Program-made: the position numbers and the translations under genes
Notes under the pieces: generated by a model
The model's database searches: none
Seen by the model: the letters and a program-made list of their open reading frames with translations, nothing else
Told to the model about the DNA's origin: nothing
In this document: positions 7,905 to 15,680 of the stretch, piece by piece
How positions within the stretch are numbered: the first letter of the stretch is position 1
How the letters are laid out: every line of letters begins with the position of its first letter
Source: an uncultured Rhizobiaceae bacterium
Lineage (GTDB): Bacteria > Pseudomonadota > Alphaproteobacteria > Rhizobiales > Rhizobiaceae
Direction of reading: 5' to 3'
NCBI GenBank assembly: GCA_947259295.1
Contig: CAMYMG010000028.1
Coordinates: 43,132-107,131 of the forward strand
DNA: 64,000 bases

Positions 7905-8999
7905 ATGTCCAACCGTATTGTCAAGAAGGCGCCTGTCGTTCGGTTGCCGCCGAAATCGAGCGTCGAGCTTCTGCTGCAGCGTTCGTCGCAGGTATCGGTC
8001 ATCCTGATCGGCTTCGTTGCGGGAGTTTGGGCGCTTTACGCGGCGGAGTATGTATTGGCGCCGGCCAGTCTTGGCATGGTGCTTGGGCTGATGCTCGGCC
8101 CGGTTGCCGCCCGCATCGAAAAGCATGGCATACGCCCGGGGCTTTCGGCCGCACTCGCGGTTCTGCTGTTCCTCGCATTGATCGCGATGGTCGTCGTCGC
8201 CCTGGCTGCGCCGCTATCCTTCTGGCTGGCGCGCCTGCCGCAACTGTGGGCCGACCTTCAGGTCCAACTCGCTGAGCTGAAGGGGCCGATCGAGTCGATC
8301 AAGAACATCCGCGACCAGGTCAGGGAGGTGATCGGCGGCGAGGGTCTTGCCGTTTCCGTCGATGATGGAGTTGGGGTCGAGAGCGTGGTCATCCTGGCCC
8401 CGGCTGTGATCGGCCAGGTTCTGATCTTCCTGGCTTGCCTCTACTTCTTCCTGGCGACCCGGCATCAGACCCGTGCGGCCGTCCTCAAGATATGCATCGG
8501 TCGGCGTCTGCGCTGGCGGGTGGCGCACATATTTCGGGACGCGGAGCACATGGTCTCGCGCTATCTCCTGTCCATAACGCTCATCAACATCGCCGAAGGC
8601 CTGGCCGTGGCCGGCGGGCTATACCTCGTCGGCGTGCCCTCGGTGGCATTATGGGGTGCTCTGGCGGCTCTTATGAACTTCGTCGTCTTCATCGGCCCTG
8701 CCATCATGGTGGCGGTGCTGTTCATGGTCGGACTGGCGGAGTTCGACACGATCTGGGGAAGCCTGCTTCCGGTAATGGTCTATCTGGCGATCAATCTGAT
8801 GGAGGCCCAGTTCGTGACGCCCATGGTCGTCGGTCGCACCATGACCTTGAACCCGTTCATCGTCGTTCTGGCGCTGATCTTCTGGATCTGGCTATGGGGG
8901 CCGCTTGGCGGCTTCGTCGCCATACCGGCACTGCTCGTGGTCTATGCCATCCTCAGGAACATCGTGCCCGGGATCAACTGGACCGCCGACGACGTGTGA
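7905..8999 (+). CDS. AI-2E family transporter (PerM/TqsA-like)
   Basis: A 364-residue membrane protein with paired N-terminal hydrophobic segments (about residues 33-70 and 80-105), a soluble amphipathic stretch (115-160), then about five further segments. This is the layout of the AI-2E/PerM (UPF0118) family. Family members have been linked to autoinducer-2 export and to Na+/H+ exchange, so the substrate is uncertain. It is divergent from the YqjD/YqjE-like unit, and an EcfG-like promoter precedes it, so it is probably stress-induced. Confidence 0.8.
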   Translation: MSNRIVKKAPVVRLPPKSSVELLLQRSSQVSVILIGFVAGVWALYAAEYVLAPASLGMVLGLMLGPVAARIEKHGIRPGLSAALAVLLFLALIAMVVVALAAPLSFWLARLPQLWADLQVQLAELKGPIESIKNIRDQVREVIGGEGLAVSVDDGVGVESVVILAPAVIGQVLIFLACLYFFLATRHQTRAAVLKICIGRRLRWRVAHIFRDAEHMVSRYLLSITLINIAEGLAVAGGLYLVGVPSVALWGALAALMNFVVFIGPAIMVAVLFMVGLAEFDTIWGSLLPVMVYLAINLMEAQFVTPMVVGRTMTLNPFIVVLALIFWIWLWGPLGGFVAIPALLVVYAILRNIVPGINWTADDV

Positions 9000-9003
9000 A
9001 GGC

Positions 9004-9816
9004 CTAGATGAGCGGCCGCCTGCTCTCGTTCAGCCCCTCCCATCCTGCCAGATGCATCAGGCCGGAGAGGTCGATGATTTCACAGCCGCGGTCGCGCCAG
9101 GTGATCAGCTTGCGATCGCTGAGCTTGCGGATCGTCTTGTTGGTATGCACCAGGGACAGTCCCAGCGTATCGGCGATGTGCTGCTGGCTGATCGGCACTT
9201 CGACGGGCTTGCCCGTGTTCAAGCCAACCGATTCCATGCGACCGTGGATGAAGGCGAGAAGGTAGGCCGCCCGTTCGAGTGCCGTCCTTCGGCCCAGGCT
9301 CAACAGGTTTTCGTCCAGCATCCTCTCCTCGCGCGAGCCGATCCAGGTGATGTCGAAGGCAAGTCCCGGATGCTTGCGGTAGAGCTCGAACAGGTTCTCG
9401 CGTTCGAAGACGCAGAGCAGCATCGGGGACAAGGCCTCGACGGAGTGCTGCATCTCGCCGAGGAGACTTCCCTGGAGGCCTATCATGTCCCCGGGCATGA
9501 TGAAGTTGAGTATCTGGCGCCGTCCGTCAGGCAGGAGCTTGTAGCGAAATCCCCAGCCCGACAGCACCGTGTAGAGGTGGGCGCTGTGGTTGCCTTCGAC
9601 CAGAACCGTCGAGCCCTTGTCGACCGCCAGTTCCCCGGTCTTGAACTCGCTGACGAACTCGAGTTCCTGCTTCTCGAAATCGCGGAACGTGTCGAGCGCC
9701 CGCAAGGGGCATTTTTCGCAGGGATATTGCCTGGTGGCGAAGCGACGTCCCGGATGTCCGGCCAAGTGAATTCGATCTCCCCTCAAACCCGAGCTGGCGC
9801 ACCGACGCGGCGGCAT
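9004..9816 (-). CDS. Crp/Fnr-family transcriptional regulator
   Basis: About 270 residues. A cyclic-nucleotide-binding-like beta-roll occupies about residues 45-160 (LVEGNHSAHLYTVLSGWGFRY, then a GDMIGLQGSLLG turn) and a Crp-type helix-turn-helix about 195-250 (ISQQHIADTLGLSLVHTNKTIRKL). An N-terminal C-E-K-C motif is present, but the further cysteines expected of an Fe-S FNR are not, so oxygen sensing by a 4Fe-4S cluster is unlikely. The start is uncertain: ATG 9816 has a weak ribosome site, and TTG 9765 has GGAGA 10 nt upstream. Its target may be the divergent receiver gene. Confidence 0.8.
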   Translation of the reverse strand: MPPRRCASSGLRGDRIHLAGHPGRRFATRQYPCEKCPLRALDTFRDFEKQELEFVSEFKTGELAVDKGSTVLVEGNHSAHLYTVLSGWGFRYKLLPDGRRQILNFIMPGDMIGLQGSLLGEMQHSVEALSPMLLCVFERENLFELYRKHPGLAFDITWIGSREERMLDENLLSLGRRTALERAAYLLAFIHGRMESVGLNTGKPVEVPISQQHIADTLGLSLVHTNKTIRKLSDRKLITWRDRGCEIIDLSGLMHLAGWEGLNESRRPLI

Positions 9817-9826
9817 TTTCCAACTT

Positions 9827-9848
9827 GATGTCTTTTTTAAATGACATC
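9827..9848. promoter_or_regulatory. Inverted repeat GATGTC-N10-GACATC
   Basis: A 22-bp dyad with perfect 6-bp arms and an A/T-rich centre, located between the divergent Crp/Fnr-type and receiver genes. The size and spacing suit a dimeric Crp/Fnr-type site and would allow autoregulation, but the arms differ from the classical FNR and CRP half-sites. Confidence 0.4.
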
Positions 9849-9868
9849 CTAGCGGAATATCGACATGA

Positions 9869-10285
9869 GTGCCTCGTTTTATGGAGCGCCCCCGTATTTT
9901 GTCAGATATTTTGAAAGACCTGAAAATTCTGATTCTCGAGGACGAGTTCCTCATCGCCATGGACGTCGAGCAGATCTGCCGCGACAACGGCGCAAGCGTG
10001 GTAAAAGTCGTCCGCAGCCTCAACGAACTCGAGCCCAATGCCATCCACGATTTCGATGCCGCCATTGTCGACGTCATGCTGGGCGGCGTCACGACGCTCG
10101 ATTTCGCAGCCAGCCTGCGCGACGCAAACAGGCCCTTCCTGTTCGCGTCCGGCTATACAGACAATGCTGAACTGGCGACTAAATTTCCGGGTGTCGCGTT
10201 GGTCACGAAGCCTTATTCGGAAACCGAGCTCGTCAACGCCCTGGCAAGGGCCTGCGACCGCAGTGTCGCCTCAGGCAGCGCTTGA
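9869..10285 (+). CDS. Receiver-only response regulator
   Basis: About 138 residues consisting almost entirely of a receiver domain: ILEDEFLIAMDVEQ supplies the acidic pair, AAIVDVMLGG the phospho-acceptor Asp, and TKPYSE the Lys. The opening stretch closely resembles the PhyR receiver in this window (IIEDEPLIAMDIEQ). This suggests a single-domain paralogue that may compete for or relay phosphate in the stress pathway. The start may be GTG 9869 or ATG 9881; neither has a strong ribosome site. Its last 15 bp overlap the convergent ecfG. Confidence 0.8.
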   Translation: MPRFMERPRILSDILKDLKILILEDEFLIAMDVEQICRDNGASVVKVVRSLNELEPNAIHDFDAAIVDVMLGGVTTLDFAASLRDANRPFLFASGYTDNAELATKFPGVALVTKPYSETELVNALARACDRSVASGSA

Positions 10286-10819
10286 ACCCATAACCTGGCT
10301 GGCAATCGAATCCGGGCCGAAGTCGGCCTCACCGGAAATCTGCAGGATTTCCTGCAGTCTCGTCCTTGCCCGGCTGACGCGGCTCTTGATTGTACCGATG
10401 GCGCAGTCGCAGATTTCAGCTGCTTCCTCGTAGGAAAAGCCCGAGGCGCCGATCAGGATGATCGCCTCGCGCTGGTCTTCGGGGAGCTTTTCCAGGGCCG
10501 CGCGAAAATCCTTCAGGTCGAGCTGGCCGTGCTGGCTCGGATGCACCGCCAGGCGGGCGGTCATCAGCCCGTCGGAATCCTGCACCTCGCGCCCGCGCTT
10601 GCGCATCTGCGAATAGAATTCATTGCGCAGGATGGTGAACAGCCAGGCCTTGAGGTTTGTGCCGGGCTGGAAGCTCTGGTGCTTGTCCCAGGCCTTGACC
10701 AGTGTCTCCTGCACGAGGTCGTCGGCCTTGTCCGCGTTCTGCGACAGCGAAACCGCGAAAGCGCGCAGGCTGGGAATAGCCCCCAGAAGATCGGTCTTGA
10801 ACGCCACGGATACGGCCAT
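10271..10819 (-). CDS. ecfG: ECF sigma factor EcfG (general stress response)
   Basis: A 182-residue ECF sigma factor. Region 2 includes DKADDLVQETLVKAWD (about 29-44) and TNLKAWLFTILRNEFYSQ (54-71). Region 4 includes LPEDQREAIILIGASGFSYEEAAEI and the helix-turn-helix GTIKSRVSRARTRL. The preceding gene is nepR, 3 bp away, and phyR is divergent, so this is the EcfG-type sigma factor that directs the general stress response. NepR holds it inactive until phosphorylated PhyR titrates NepR. Many matching promoters lie within 8 kb. Confidence 0.93.
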   Translation of the reverse strand: MAVSVAFKTDLLGAIPSLRAFAVSLSQNADKADDLVQETLVKAWDKHQSFQPGTNLKAWLFTILRNEFYSQMRKRGREVQDSDGLMTARLAVHPSQHGQLDLKDFRAALEKLPEDQREAIILIGASGFSYEEAAEICDCAIGTIKSRVSRARTRLQEILQISGEADFGPDSIASQVMGSSAA

Positions 10820-10822
10820 GGC

Positions 10823-11020
10823 TCAATCCTTCTTTCTTGCGGGTTCGGCCTTCTCCAACTGGCTCAGCAGGTCGGCGAATCGGTCGGGCACCTCATCGAC
10901 CACGAGCTCGTCGTAGTACTGCTTCAACTTTCGTGCGATTTCGGAATTGGTGCCGAGCGGATCGGCGTTGCTGGATCTTTGATGCGTAGCGCCTGACACG
11001 TGCTCGTCTTTCTTGCTCAT
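10823..11020 (-). CDS. nepR: Anti-sigma factor NepR
   Basis: A 65-residue protein. The central conserved NepR helix region reads SEIARKLKQYYDELVVDEVPDRF in part (about residues 26-48), followed by LLSQLEKAE; the N-terminus is disordered and polar. NepR binds EcfG and is released when PhyR-P mimics the sigma factor. Start ATG 11020 has GGAGG about 12 nt upstream; longer frames run into the promoter region and are not credible. It is co-transcribed with ecfG (3-bp gap) from the EcfG-type promoter at 11103-11127, a positive feedback loop. Confidence 0.92.
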   Translation of the reverse strand: MSKKDEHVSGATHQRSSNADPLGTNSEIARKLKQYYDELVVDEVPDRFADLLSQLEKAEPARKKD

Positions 11021-11102
11021 GGTAAGTTCGCCCCTCCAATCCGGCGAAGACCGGGTGAGTTCGCCCGGACCCCCGTCGCCGGTTGCCCTTATAGTCCGCC
11101 CC

Positions 11103-11127
11103 AACGCGACTTGGATCATTTGGTTCC
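11103..11127 (-). promoter_or_regulatory. EcfG-type promoter of nepR-ecfG
   Basis: Minus-strand GGAAC (11123-11127), 16-bp spacer, CGTT (11103-11106), about 83 bp upstream of nepR. It indicates that ecfG activates its own operon. Confidence 0.85.
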
Positions 11128-11147
11128 GGCCAGTTGCGTTTTTTTCT

Positions 11148-11172
11148 GGAACCTTATTAAAAAACCCGCGTT
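11148..11172 (+). promoter_or_regulatory. EcfG-type promoter of phyR
   Basis: GGAAC (11148-11152), 16-bp spacer, CGTT (11169-11172), about 60 bp upstream of the phyR ATG. Its -35 box is 20 bp from the -35 box of the opposing nepR-ecfG promoter. Confidence 0.85.
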
Positions 11173-11231
11173 GTGGGCGCAGGGACACTGCAACTAGTAT
11201 CCAGCCACACGTCACGAGGGAGACGGAATCC

Positions 11232-12026
11232 ATGAGTCTATCCGCAACCATTGCCCCGCATTTGCCTTTCTTGCGTCGCTTCTCAAGAGCCGTCTCAGGC
11301 TCTCAGCATAGCGGCGACGCGCTGGTGGCTGCGTTGCTCGAGGCAATCATTGCCGATGTCAGTATCTTCCCCAAGGCGTCAAGCGACCGGATTGCGTTGT
11401 ATCGCCTTTTCTCCGACCTCTTCACCACTGTCTCCATCCGTGTCCCGAACGAAACCGCACCCACGGCCTGGGAACAGCGCACCGCCGCCAATCTCGGCGC
11501 CCTAGCCCCGCGTGCGAGGCAGGCATTCCTGCTGATCGCCGTCGAAGGGTTCACCAATGAGGAAGCGGCCGAGATCCTCGACACGAGCGAAGCGGAGTTC
11601 TCCGAGCTGCTTACCCAGGCGAGCAACGAGATCTCCAGGCAGGTGGCGACCGATATCCTGATCATCGAGGACGAGCCGCTGATCGCCATGGATATCGAGC
11701 AGATGGTCGAGTCCCTCGGTCACAGAGTAGTCGGTACCGCCCGTACCCACGAGGAGGCGACCGCCATGTTCGGCACCACCCGGGCAAAGATGGTGCTGGC
11801 CGACATCCAGCTGGCGGATGGAAGTTCCGGCATCGATGCCGTCAACGAAATCCTGACCATGGCTTCGGTGCCGGTCATCTTCATCACGGCGTTTCCCGAG
11901 AGGCTTCTGACGGGCGAGCGGCCGGAGCCGGCGTTCCTGGTGACAAAGCCGTTCAACCCCGACATGGTCAAGGCCCTCATCAGCCAGGCTCTGTTCTTCG
12001 AGCGTCAGGCCAAAGCCGCAGCCTGA
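11232..12026 (+). CDS. phyR: PhyR, sigma-mimic response regulator (general stress response)
   Basis: A 264-residue protein with the PhyR order: an N-terminal sigma-like domain (about 1-135, containing RARQAFLLIAVEGFTNEEAA and related ECF sigma4-like helices) and a C-terminal receiver (140-258). The receiver has E146/D147 (IIEDEPLIAMD), phospho-acceptor D191 (VLADIQLADG) and K239 (TKPF). Phosphorylated PhyR exposes the sigma-like domain, binds NepR and frees EcfG. Start ATG 11232 follows GAGGGAG; upstream in-frame codons lie inside the promoter. A terminator follows at 12046. Confidence 0.95.
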   Translation: MSLSATIAPHLPFLRRFSRAVSGSQHSGDALVAALLEAIIADVSIFPKASSDRIALYRLFSDLFTTVSIRVPNETAPTAWEQRTAANLGALAPRARQAFLLIAVEGFTNEEAAEILDTSEAEFSELLTQASNEISRQVATDILIIEDEPLIAMDIEQMVESLGHRVVGTARTHEEATAMFGTTRAKMVLADIQLADGSSGIDAVNEILTMASVPVIFITAFPERLLTGERPEPAFLVTKPFNPDMVKALISQALFFERQAKAAA

Positions 12027-12045
12027 TTTGCGGCACATCGAGACG

Positions 12046-12070
12046 AATGGCCGCTCCTAGCGGCCATTTT
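12046..12070 (+). terminator. Rho-independent terminator after phyR
   Basis: Perfect 10-bp stem AATGGCCGCT / AGCGGCCATT (12046-12055 and 12059-12068) with a CCT loop, followed by a short T-rich tail. It separates phyR from the next EcfG-type promoter. Confidence 0.8.
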
Positions 12071-12083
12071 CGTTTCTAGGGCC

Positions 12084-12108
12084 GGAACATTCCGTATCCC
12101 GTGACGTT
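12084..12108 (+). promoter_or_regulatory. EcfG-type promoter for DUF1328 gene
   Basis: GGAAC (12084-12088), 16-bp spacer, CGTT (12105-12108), about 28 bp before the ATG at 12137. Confidence 0.82.
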
Positions 12109-12136
12109 TGTAGTCATAAGTTCAAGGAGAAACCCC

Positions 12137-12301
12137 ATGCTCTACTGGGCTCTAGTATTCCTGGTGGTCGCCATTATAGCCGGCGCGCTAGGCTTCGGCG
12201 GGATCGCGGGAACATCTGCAGGCATCGCACAGATTCTATTCTTTGTGTTCCTTGCATTTCTGGTCATCTCGCTGCTCGCGGGACTCTTTCGTCGGGCCTG
12301 A
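12137..12301 (+). CDS. DUF1328 (YtjA-like) small membrane protein
   Basis: A 54-residue, almost wholly hydrophobic protein with two membrane segments (about residues 3-20 and 29-50) joined by a glycine-rich turn ([13 protein letters not shown]), the DUF1328/YtjA pattern. AAGGAGA at 12124-12130 sets the ATG at 12137; an in-frame GTG at 12101 lies within the promoter and is rejected. These peptides are often stress-induced in proteobacteria. The molecular function is unknown. Confidence 0.88.
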   Translation: MLYWALVFLVVAIIAGALGFGGIAGTSAGIAQILFFVFLAFLVISLLAGLFRRA

Positions 12302-12439
12302 TGGCCCGACTACCCAAAGCTGGGAGCCGAACCCCTCAAACGGCTTCCGGTTTGCGCCGGGCAACGTCGTTGCAAGACACGTTGTCCGGCGTACCACGTC
12401 TGGACCATGGTCCGGCGAGAGCGGACAGATTGATCCTGA

Positions 12440-13519
12440 GTGAGCATGGACCAGCGGGCCGCTCGGATTCCCTGGCGGGAGGCAAAAGACACAGGCAATC
12501 AGGATAGTGGCGCGTTGCCCCTAAGTATTCAAAATGAACCGAAGGCCGCCGTCGCGCTCCTGCGAGCGTTGCGCAACACCGCAGTCTCGGTCTTCTATCA
12601 GGATCCGGAGCTTCGCTTCCTCTGGGCCCGCAACATCCCTGAGAGCTGGAACATAACGGAAGTTGCAGGGGCGACCGATTCCGACCTTCTCCCCAATCAC
12701 ATCGCCGAGCGTGTCACCGCTGCCAAACGCGCCGTTCTGGCCACCCATGAGCCGGAGCGCTTCGAAGTCTCGTTCCCCGGAGCCGACGGCATCAAATGGT
12801 TCGACCTTTGGATAGACCCCGATCTTGATGCGGACGGGGAACTCATGGGCATGATCACGACCGCCGTCGAGATCACCGAGCAGAAGCGCCGCGAGCAGAC
12901 GCTGCGCACCCTGCTGCGCGAGGTCAGCCACAGGTCCCGCAATCTGCTTGCCATCATCCAGAGCATCGCCACCCAGACCGGCCGCTTTTCAGCGACGATC
13001 GACCAGTTCCTCATCCGCTTTCGCGGCAGGCTGCAGTCGCTGGCGGCATCGCAGGATCTGGTTACGCTCTCCAATTGGCGCGGCGCCAGCCTGCGCGAAC
13101 TGGTGATGGGTCAGGCCGCGCGCTACAGCCTCACGCCGGCGAGTTCGGTGCGTTTCAGCGGTGCCAACCCGTGGCTGAACCCGAACGCGGCGCTCCATAT
13201 CGGCCTGGCGCTGCACGAACTGTCCGTCAACTCGGTGAGTTTCGGCGCGCTGTCCAGGCCGGGTGGTTTCGTGACCGTGACGGCAGCCCTGTCGACCCCT
13301 TCAGTGGGACAGCCATCGCTGTGTCTGGAATGGAGCGAGACGATCGGCACGCCGACGGACCTCCCGCCGAACGATCCGGTACGCGAAAGGCGCTTCGGCA
13401 GCGTGGCGCTTGAGCAGGTCGTCCCGGCGTCCCTGAACGGCGAGGCGAAGCTGGAAATCGGCGCCGGACTGCTCAACTACCGCCTGACGATCCCGTCGGG
13501 GAATTTCGAAGCCGAATGA
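12440..13519 (+). CDS. PAS-HWE histidine kinase, candidate PhyR kinase
   Basis: A 359-residue cytosolic kinase without membrane segments. A PAS domain lies at about residues 35-150 (SVFYQDPELRFLWARNIP through TTAVEITEQKRREQ) and an HWE/HisKA_2 core at 155-355. The phospho-acceptor is about H164 in REVSHRSRNLLAIIQS; the N-box region is ALHELSVNSVSFGAL. The GTG start can be moved to ATG 12446. Kinases of this class next to phyR (PhyK-like) phosphorylate PhyR, so this is the best candidate for the local input. A 12-bp palindrome, GGACCATGGTCC, lies upstream at 12402-12413. Confidence 0.87.
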   Translation: MSMDQRAARIPWREAKDTGNQDSGALPLSIQNEPKAAVALLRALRNTAVSVFYQDPELRFLWARNIPESWNITEVAGATDSDLLPNHIAERVTAAKRAVLATHEPERFEVSFPGADGIKWFDLWIDPDLDADGELMGMITTAVEITEQKRREQTLRTLLREVSHRSRNLLAIIQSIATQTGRFSATIDQFLIRFRGRLQSLAASQDLVTLSNWRGASLRELVMGQAARYSLTPASSVRFSGANPWLNPNAALHIGLALHELSVNSVSFGALSRPGGFVTVTAALSTPSVGQPSLCLEWSETIGTPTDLPPNDPVRERRFGSVALEQVVPASLNGEAKLEIGAGLLNYRLTIPSGNFEAE

Positions 13520-13549
13520 ACCGGCGCGGTGGTCAATTTTCAACCGGAG

Positions 13550-13574
13550 GGAACCGCGGTTGAATTTGATCGTT
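13550..13574 (+). promoter_or_regulatory. EcfG-type promoter for lipoprotein gene
   Basis: GGAAC (13550-13554), 16-bp spacer, CGTT (13571-13574). The next ATG is at 13723, so the leader would be about 140 nt, longer than at the other sites; no ribosome site suggests a nearer start. Confidence 0.72.
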
Positions 13575-13722
13575 ATGCACGCGAGACGGGACATCGGTTG
13601 GAATTTCAGGACAAGCAATCGTATACATCACCTGCAAGGATACGTTAGCCACTACCAATTTCTGGCGCGCAAACTCCGCAATTGCGTGCTAAGTGACGGT
13701 GCGGAACAATCAGGAGCGTTTT

Positions 13723-13974
13723 ATGAAGAAGATTGCATTTGCGATGGTGGCCATGATGGCCTTGGCGGGCTGCACGACGGCCGAAAACGATGCCGCGCTC
13801 GGCGGTACCGCCGGTGCGGTTATCGGCGGCCTGGCAACGGGCGATGCCGGTGGTGCAATTGTCGGCGGCGTTGTCGGCGCTGCATCGGGCGTTCTGATCG
13901 GCAAGGCAACTCGTACCGGGTGGTGCCGTTACCGCGACCGCGCCGGCCGTATCTACGAAGCCCGCTGCCGCTAA
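13723..13974 (+). CDS. Glycine-zipper outer-membrane lipoprotein
   Basis: An 83-residue precursor with an n-region MKK, a hydrophobic core and lipobox LAGC giving a lipidated C17. The mature part is a glycine-zipper 2TM-like segment (GGTAGAVIGGLATGDAGG and following, about 27-67), then a basic Cys-containing tail (GWCRYRDRAG). This is like small lipoproteins related to the rickettsial 17-kDa antigen. AGGAGC at 13712-13717 supports the ATG. It is the probable target of the EcfG-type promoter at 13550. Likely an envelope-stress protein; exact role unknown. Confidence 0.85.
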   Translation: MKKIAFAMVAMMALAGCTTAENDAALGGTAGAVIGGLATGDAGGAIVGGVVGAASGVLIGKATRTGWCRYRDRAGRIYEARCR

Positions 13975-14021
13975 TCCAGTTGACCGAACCGTCGCCGTAG
14001 ACGGTCTGGTCATATCTAAAG

Positions 14022-14062
14022 AAATCGCCGCGTAACCGGATTCCGGCTGCGCGGCGATTTTC
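14022..14062. terminator. Bidirectional terminator between convergent genes
   Basis: Arms AAATCGCCGCG (14022-14032) and CGCGGCGATTT (14050-14060) enclose a loop that itself contains CCGGA-TT-CCGG. T-rich stretches follow on both strands, so it could end both the lipoprotein transcript and the opposing glutamine-synthetase-like transcript. Confidence 0.75.
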
Positions 14063-14104
14063 GTTCGGGCTCCGAGAGCCGCCGGTGTCTGGAGGGCTCG
14101 TATC

Positions 14105-15418
14105 TCAGTAAACCGCTTCGTATGCGGCGCAGCGCGCGGCTTGATCCATCCCTTCGAGATAGGCCAGTTCACCGCGCTTGTGATCGGCATAGAGCGATAC
14201 AAGATCGCCGGAAAACCACCCGCGGACCGTGGCGTTGGCTTCCATACGGACTAGCGCCTCCTCGAGTGAGCCCGGCAGCCGCGCGAAACCCCGCGCCTGC
14301 AGAACCTCCGCTGAAAGCAGAGACAGGTCCTCCTCGGTCGGCGATGGAGCCGCCAGCCCTTCCTCGATGCCCTGCACCCCGGCATGCACGATTGCCGCGA
14401 GCGAGAGATGCGGCGAGGCGGCGGCATCGGCGGCACGAAACTCGAAATTGTGCTGGCGCGCGGTTTCCTGCGGGTCCTTCGCGGTTACAGGGCAGATACG
14501 CACCGCCGCCTCGCGGTCATGGAATCCGAGATTGTTGTAGGCCGCGCTCCACCGGTGCGGGGTCAGCCGCAGGTATGAAATCGCCGACGGCGCCGTGAAT
14601 GCGACGATGCTGTCGAGATATTTCAGGATGCCGGCGACGAACGACGCGGTCAGCGCCGACATGCCCGACGGATTGTCGCCCGAATAGGTTGCAGGCGTCC
14701 CCGCCTTGTCGACGAAGCTCATGTGAATGTGCACGCCGTTGCCGACGCCGGCCGGATCTCGGATCGGCGTGAAGGTGACTTGCTCGCCGAAGCGCCCTGC
14801 CGTCATGCGGGTCAGTTCGCGCAGGATCACTGCAGCGTCGGCGGCGCGCAGGCCACGATCCGGACCGTTGGTCACCTCGTACTGGTCGAAGCCATATTCC
14901 TTCATGAAGGTGTCGGGAACCAGTCCGCCCATCTCAAGTGCCGATAGCAGCGCCTCGCCGAACTGCCGCCGCTCGACGAATCCGGCGAGCGAATAGGCCT
15001 TGCTGCGCTGAAGCTGCGGCGTCCTGAACTGGAACTCGTGCTCGAAGGCCGCGAGGAGTTCGACCCCGCCGACCGTCTCGAGCCGTGCCAGCGCATGCTT
15101 GAGAATGGAACGCGTGCAGAAATCCCACGGCCTGGCCGCGAGGTCCGTCACGTCGGACAGCATGAAATGCTCCACCGCTCCGCCGTCGCCGAAATCGACC
15201 TCGACATTGGCCTCGGCATCCGGGATCAGCAGGAGGTCGCCGAGCGCGCCGAACGGGCTGTCGGCAATCCGGTCGAAACAGGTGATCATCACGTTCGTGG
15301 GTGTCCAGCCGACGCCGCGTCGCAGCCGTTTCTCAAGGTCTGCGACCGGAAAGGCCTTGCCGCGCACGATGCCGGAAACGTCGGAAATTGCGGCAAATAT
15401 CAGCGGATTCTTGATCAT
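14105..15418 (-). CDS. Glutamine synthetase-family ligase
   Basis: A 437-residue protein of the GS/gamma-glutamyl ligase family. Metal and substrate ligands expected of the family are visible: E126/E128 in FEHEFQF, E174 and E181 (KEYGFDQYE), and H230/H232 in GNGVHIHMS. The usual ENR loop is replaced by HNFEFRAADA, so it is a divergent paralogue, not housekeeping GlnA; a gamma-glutamylation of an amine is plausible. The start at 15418 (MIKNPL) has GGAG 9 nt upstream; a 37-residue longer frame lacks support. A cysteine hydrolase is divergently encoded, hinting at shared nitrogen metabolism. Confidence 0.8.
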   Translation of the reverse strand: MIKNPLIFAAISDVSGIVRGKAFPVADLEKRLRRGVGWTPTNVMITCFDRIADSPFGALGDLLLIPDAEANVEVDFGDGGAVEHFMLSDVTDLAARPWDFCTRSILKHALARLETVGGVELLAAFEHEFQFRTPQLQRSKAYSLAGFVERRQFGEALLSALEMGGLVPDTFMKEYGFDQYEVTNGPDRGLRAADAAVILRELTRMTAGRFGEQVTFTPIRDPAGVGNGVHIHMSFVDKAGTPATYSGDNPSGMSALTASFVAGILKYLDSIVAFTAPSAISYLRLTPHRWSAAYNNLGFHDREAAVRICPVTAKDPQETARQHNFEFRAADAAASPHLSLAAIVHAGVQGIEEGLAAPSPTEEDLSLLSAEVLQARGFARLPGSLEEALVRMEANATVRGWFSGDLVSLYADHKRGELAYLEGMDQAARCAAYEAVY

Positions 15419-15680
15419 CGCGCAGGACTCCGAAATGTGCTTTTGCCCGGGGCCGGATGCATTCGCCCGAATGACTGGATGCACGGTTTCTCGAGCATTC
15501 ACAACTGATGGCACGTTATCCGCGGACACATGCGGCGCGGGGCACTGGCCCTTTCAACTCACCTGACTTAGGAGTCGAAACTCGGGCCGACCCGTAACGG
15601 GCTATTGGCGCCGGGCGAGACCTTGCGATCGATCGCGCTGTTGGCCGCTGCCATCGCCCTGTGGCTGAAGGAGACATGAC

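Noticed and set aside
9004..9816. Assignment of the Crp/Fnr protein as an oxygen-sensing FNR
   Set aside because: Only the N-terminal C-E-K-C pair is present; the additional cysteines needed for a 4Fe-4S cluster are missing.
13703..13720. Another GGAAC just before the lipoprotein gene
   Set aside because: The nearest CGTT is only about 9 bp away, not 16-17, so it does not form an EcfG promoter.
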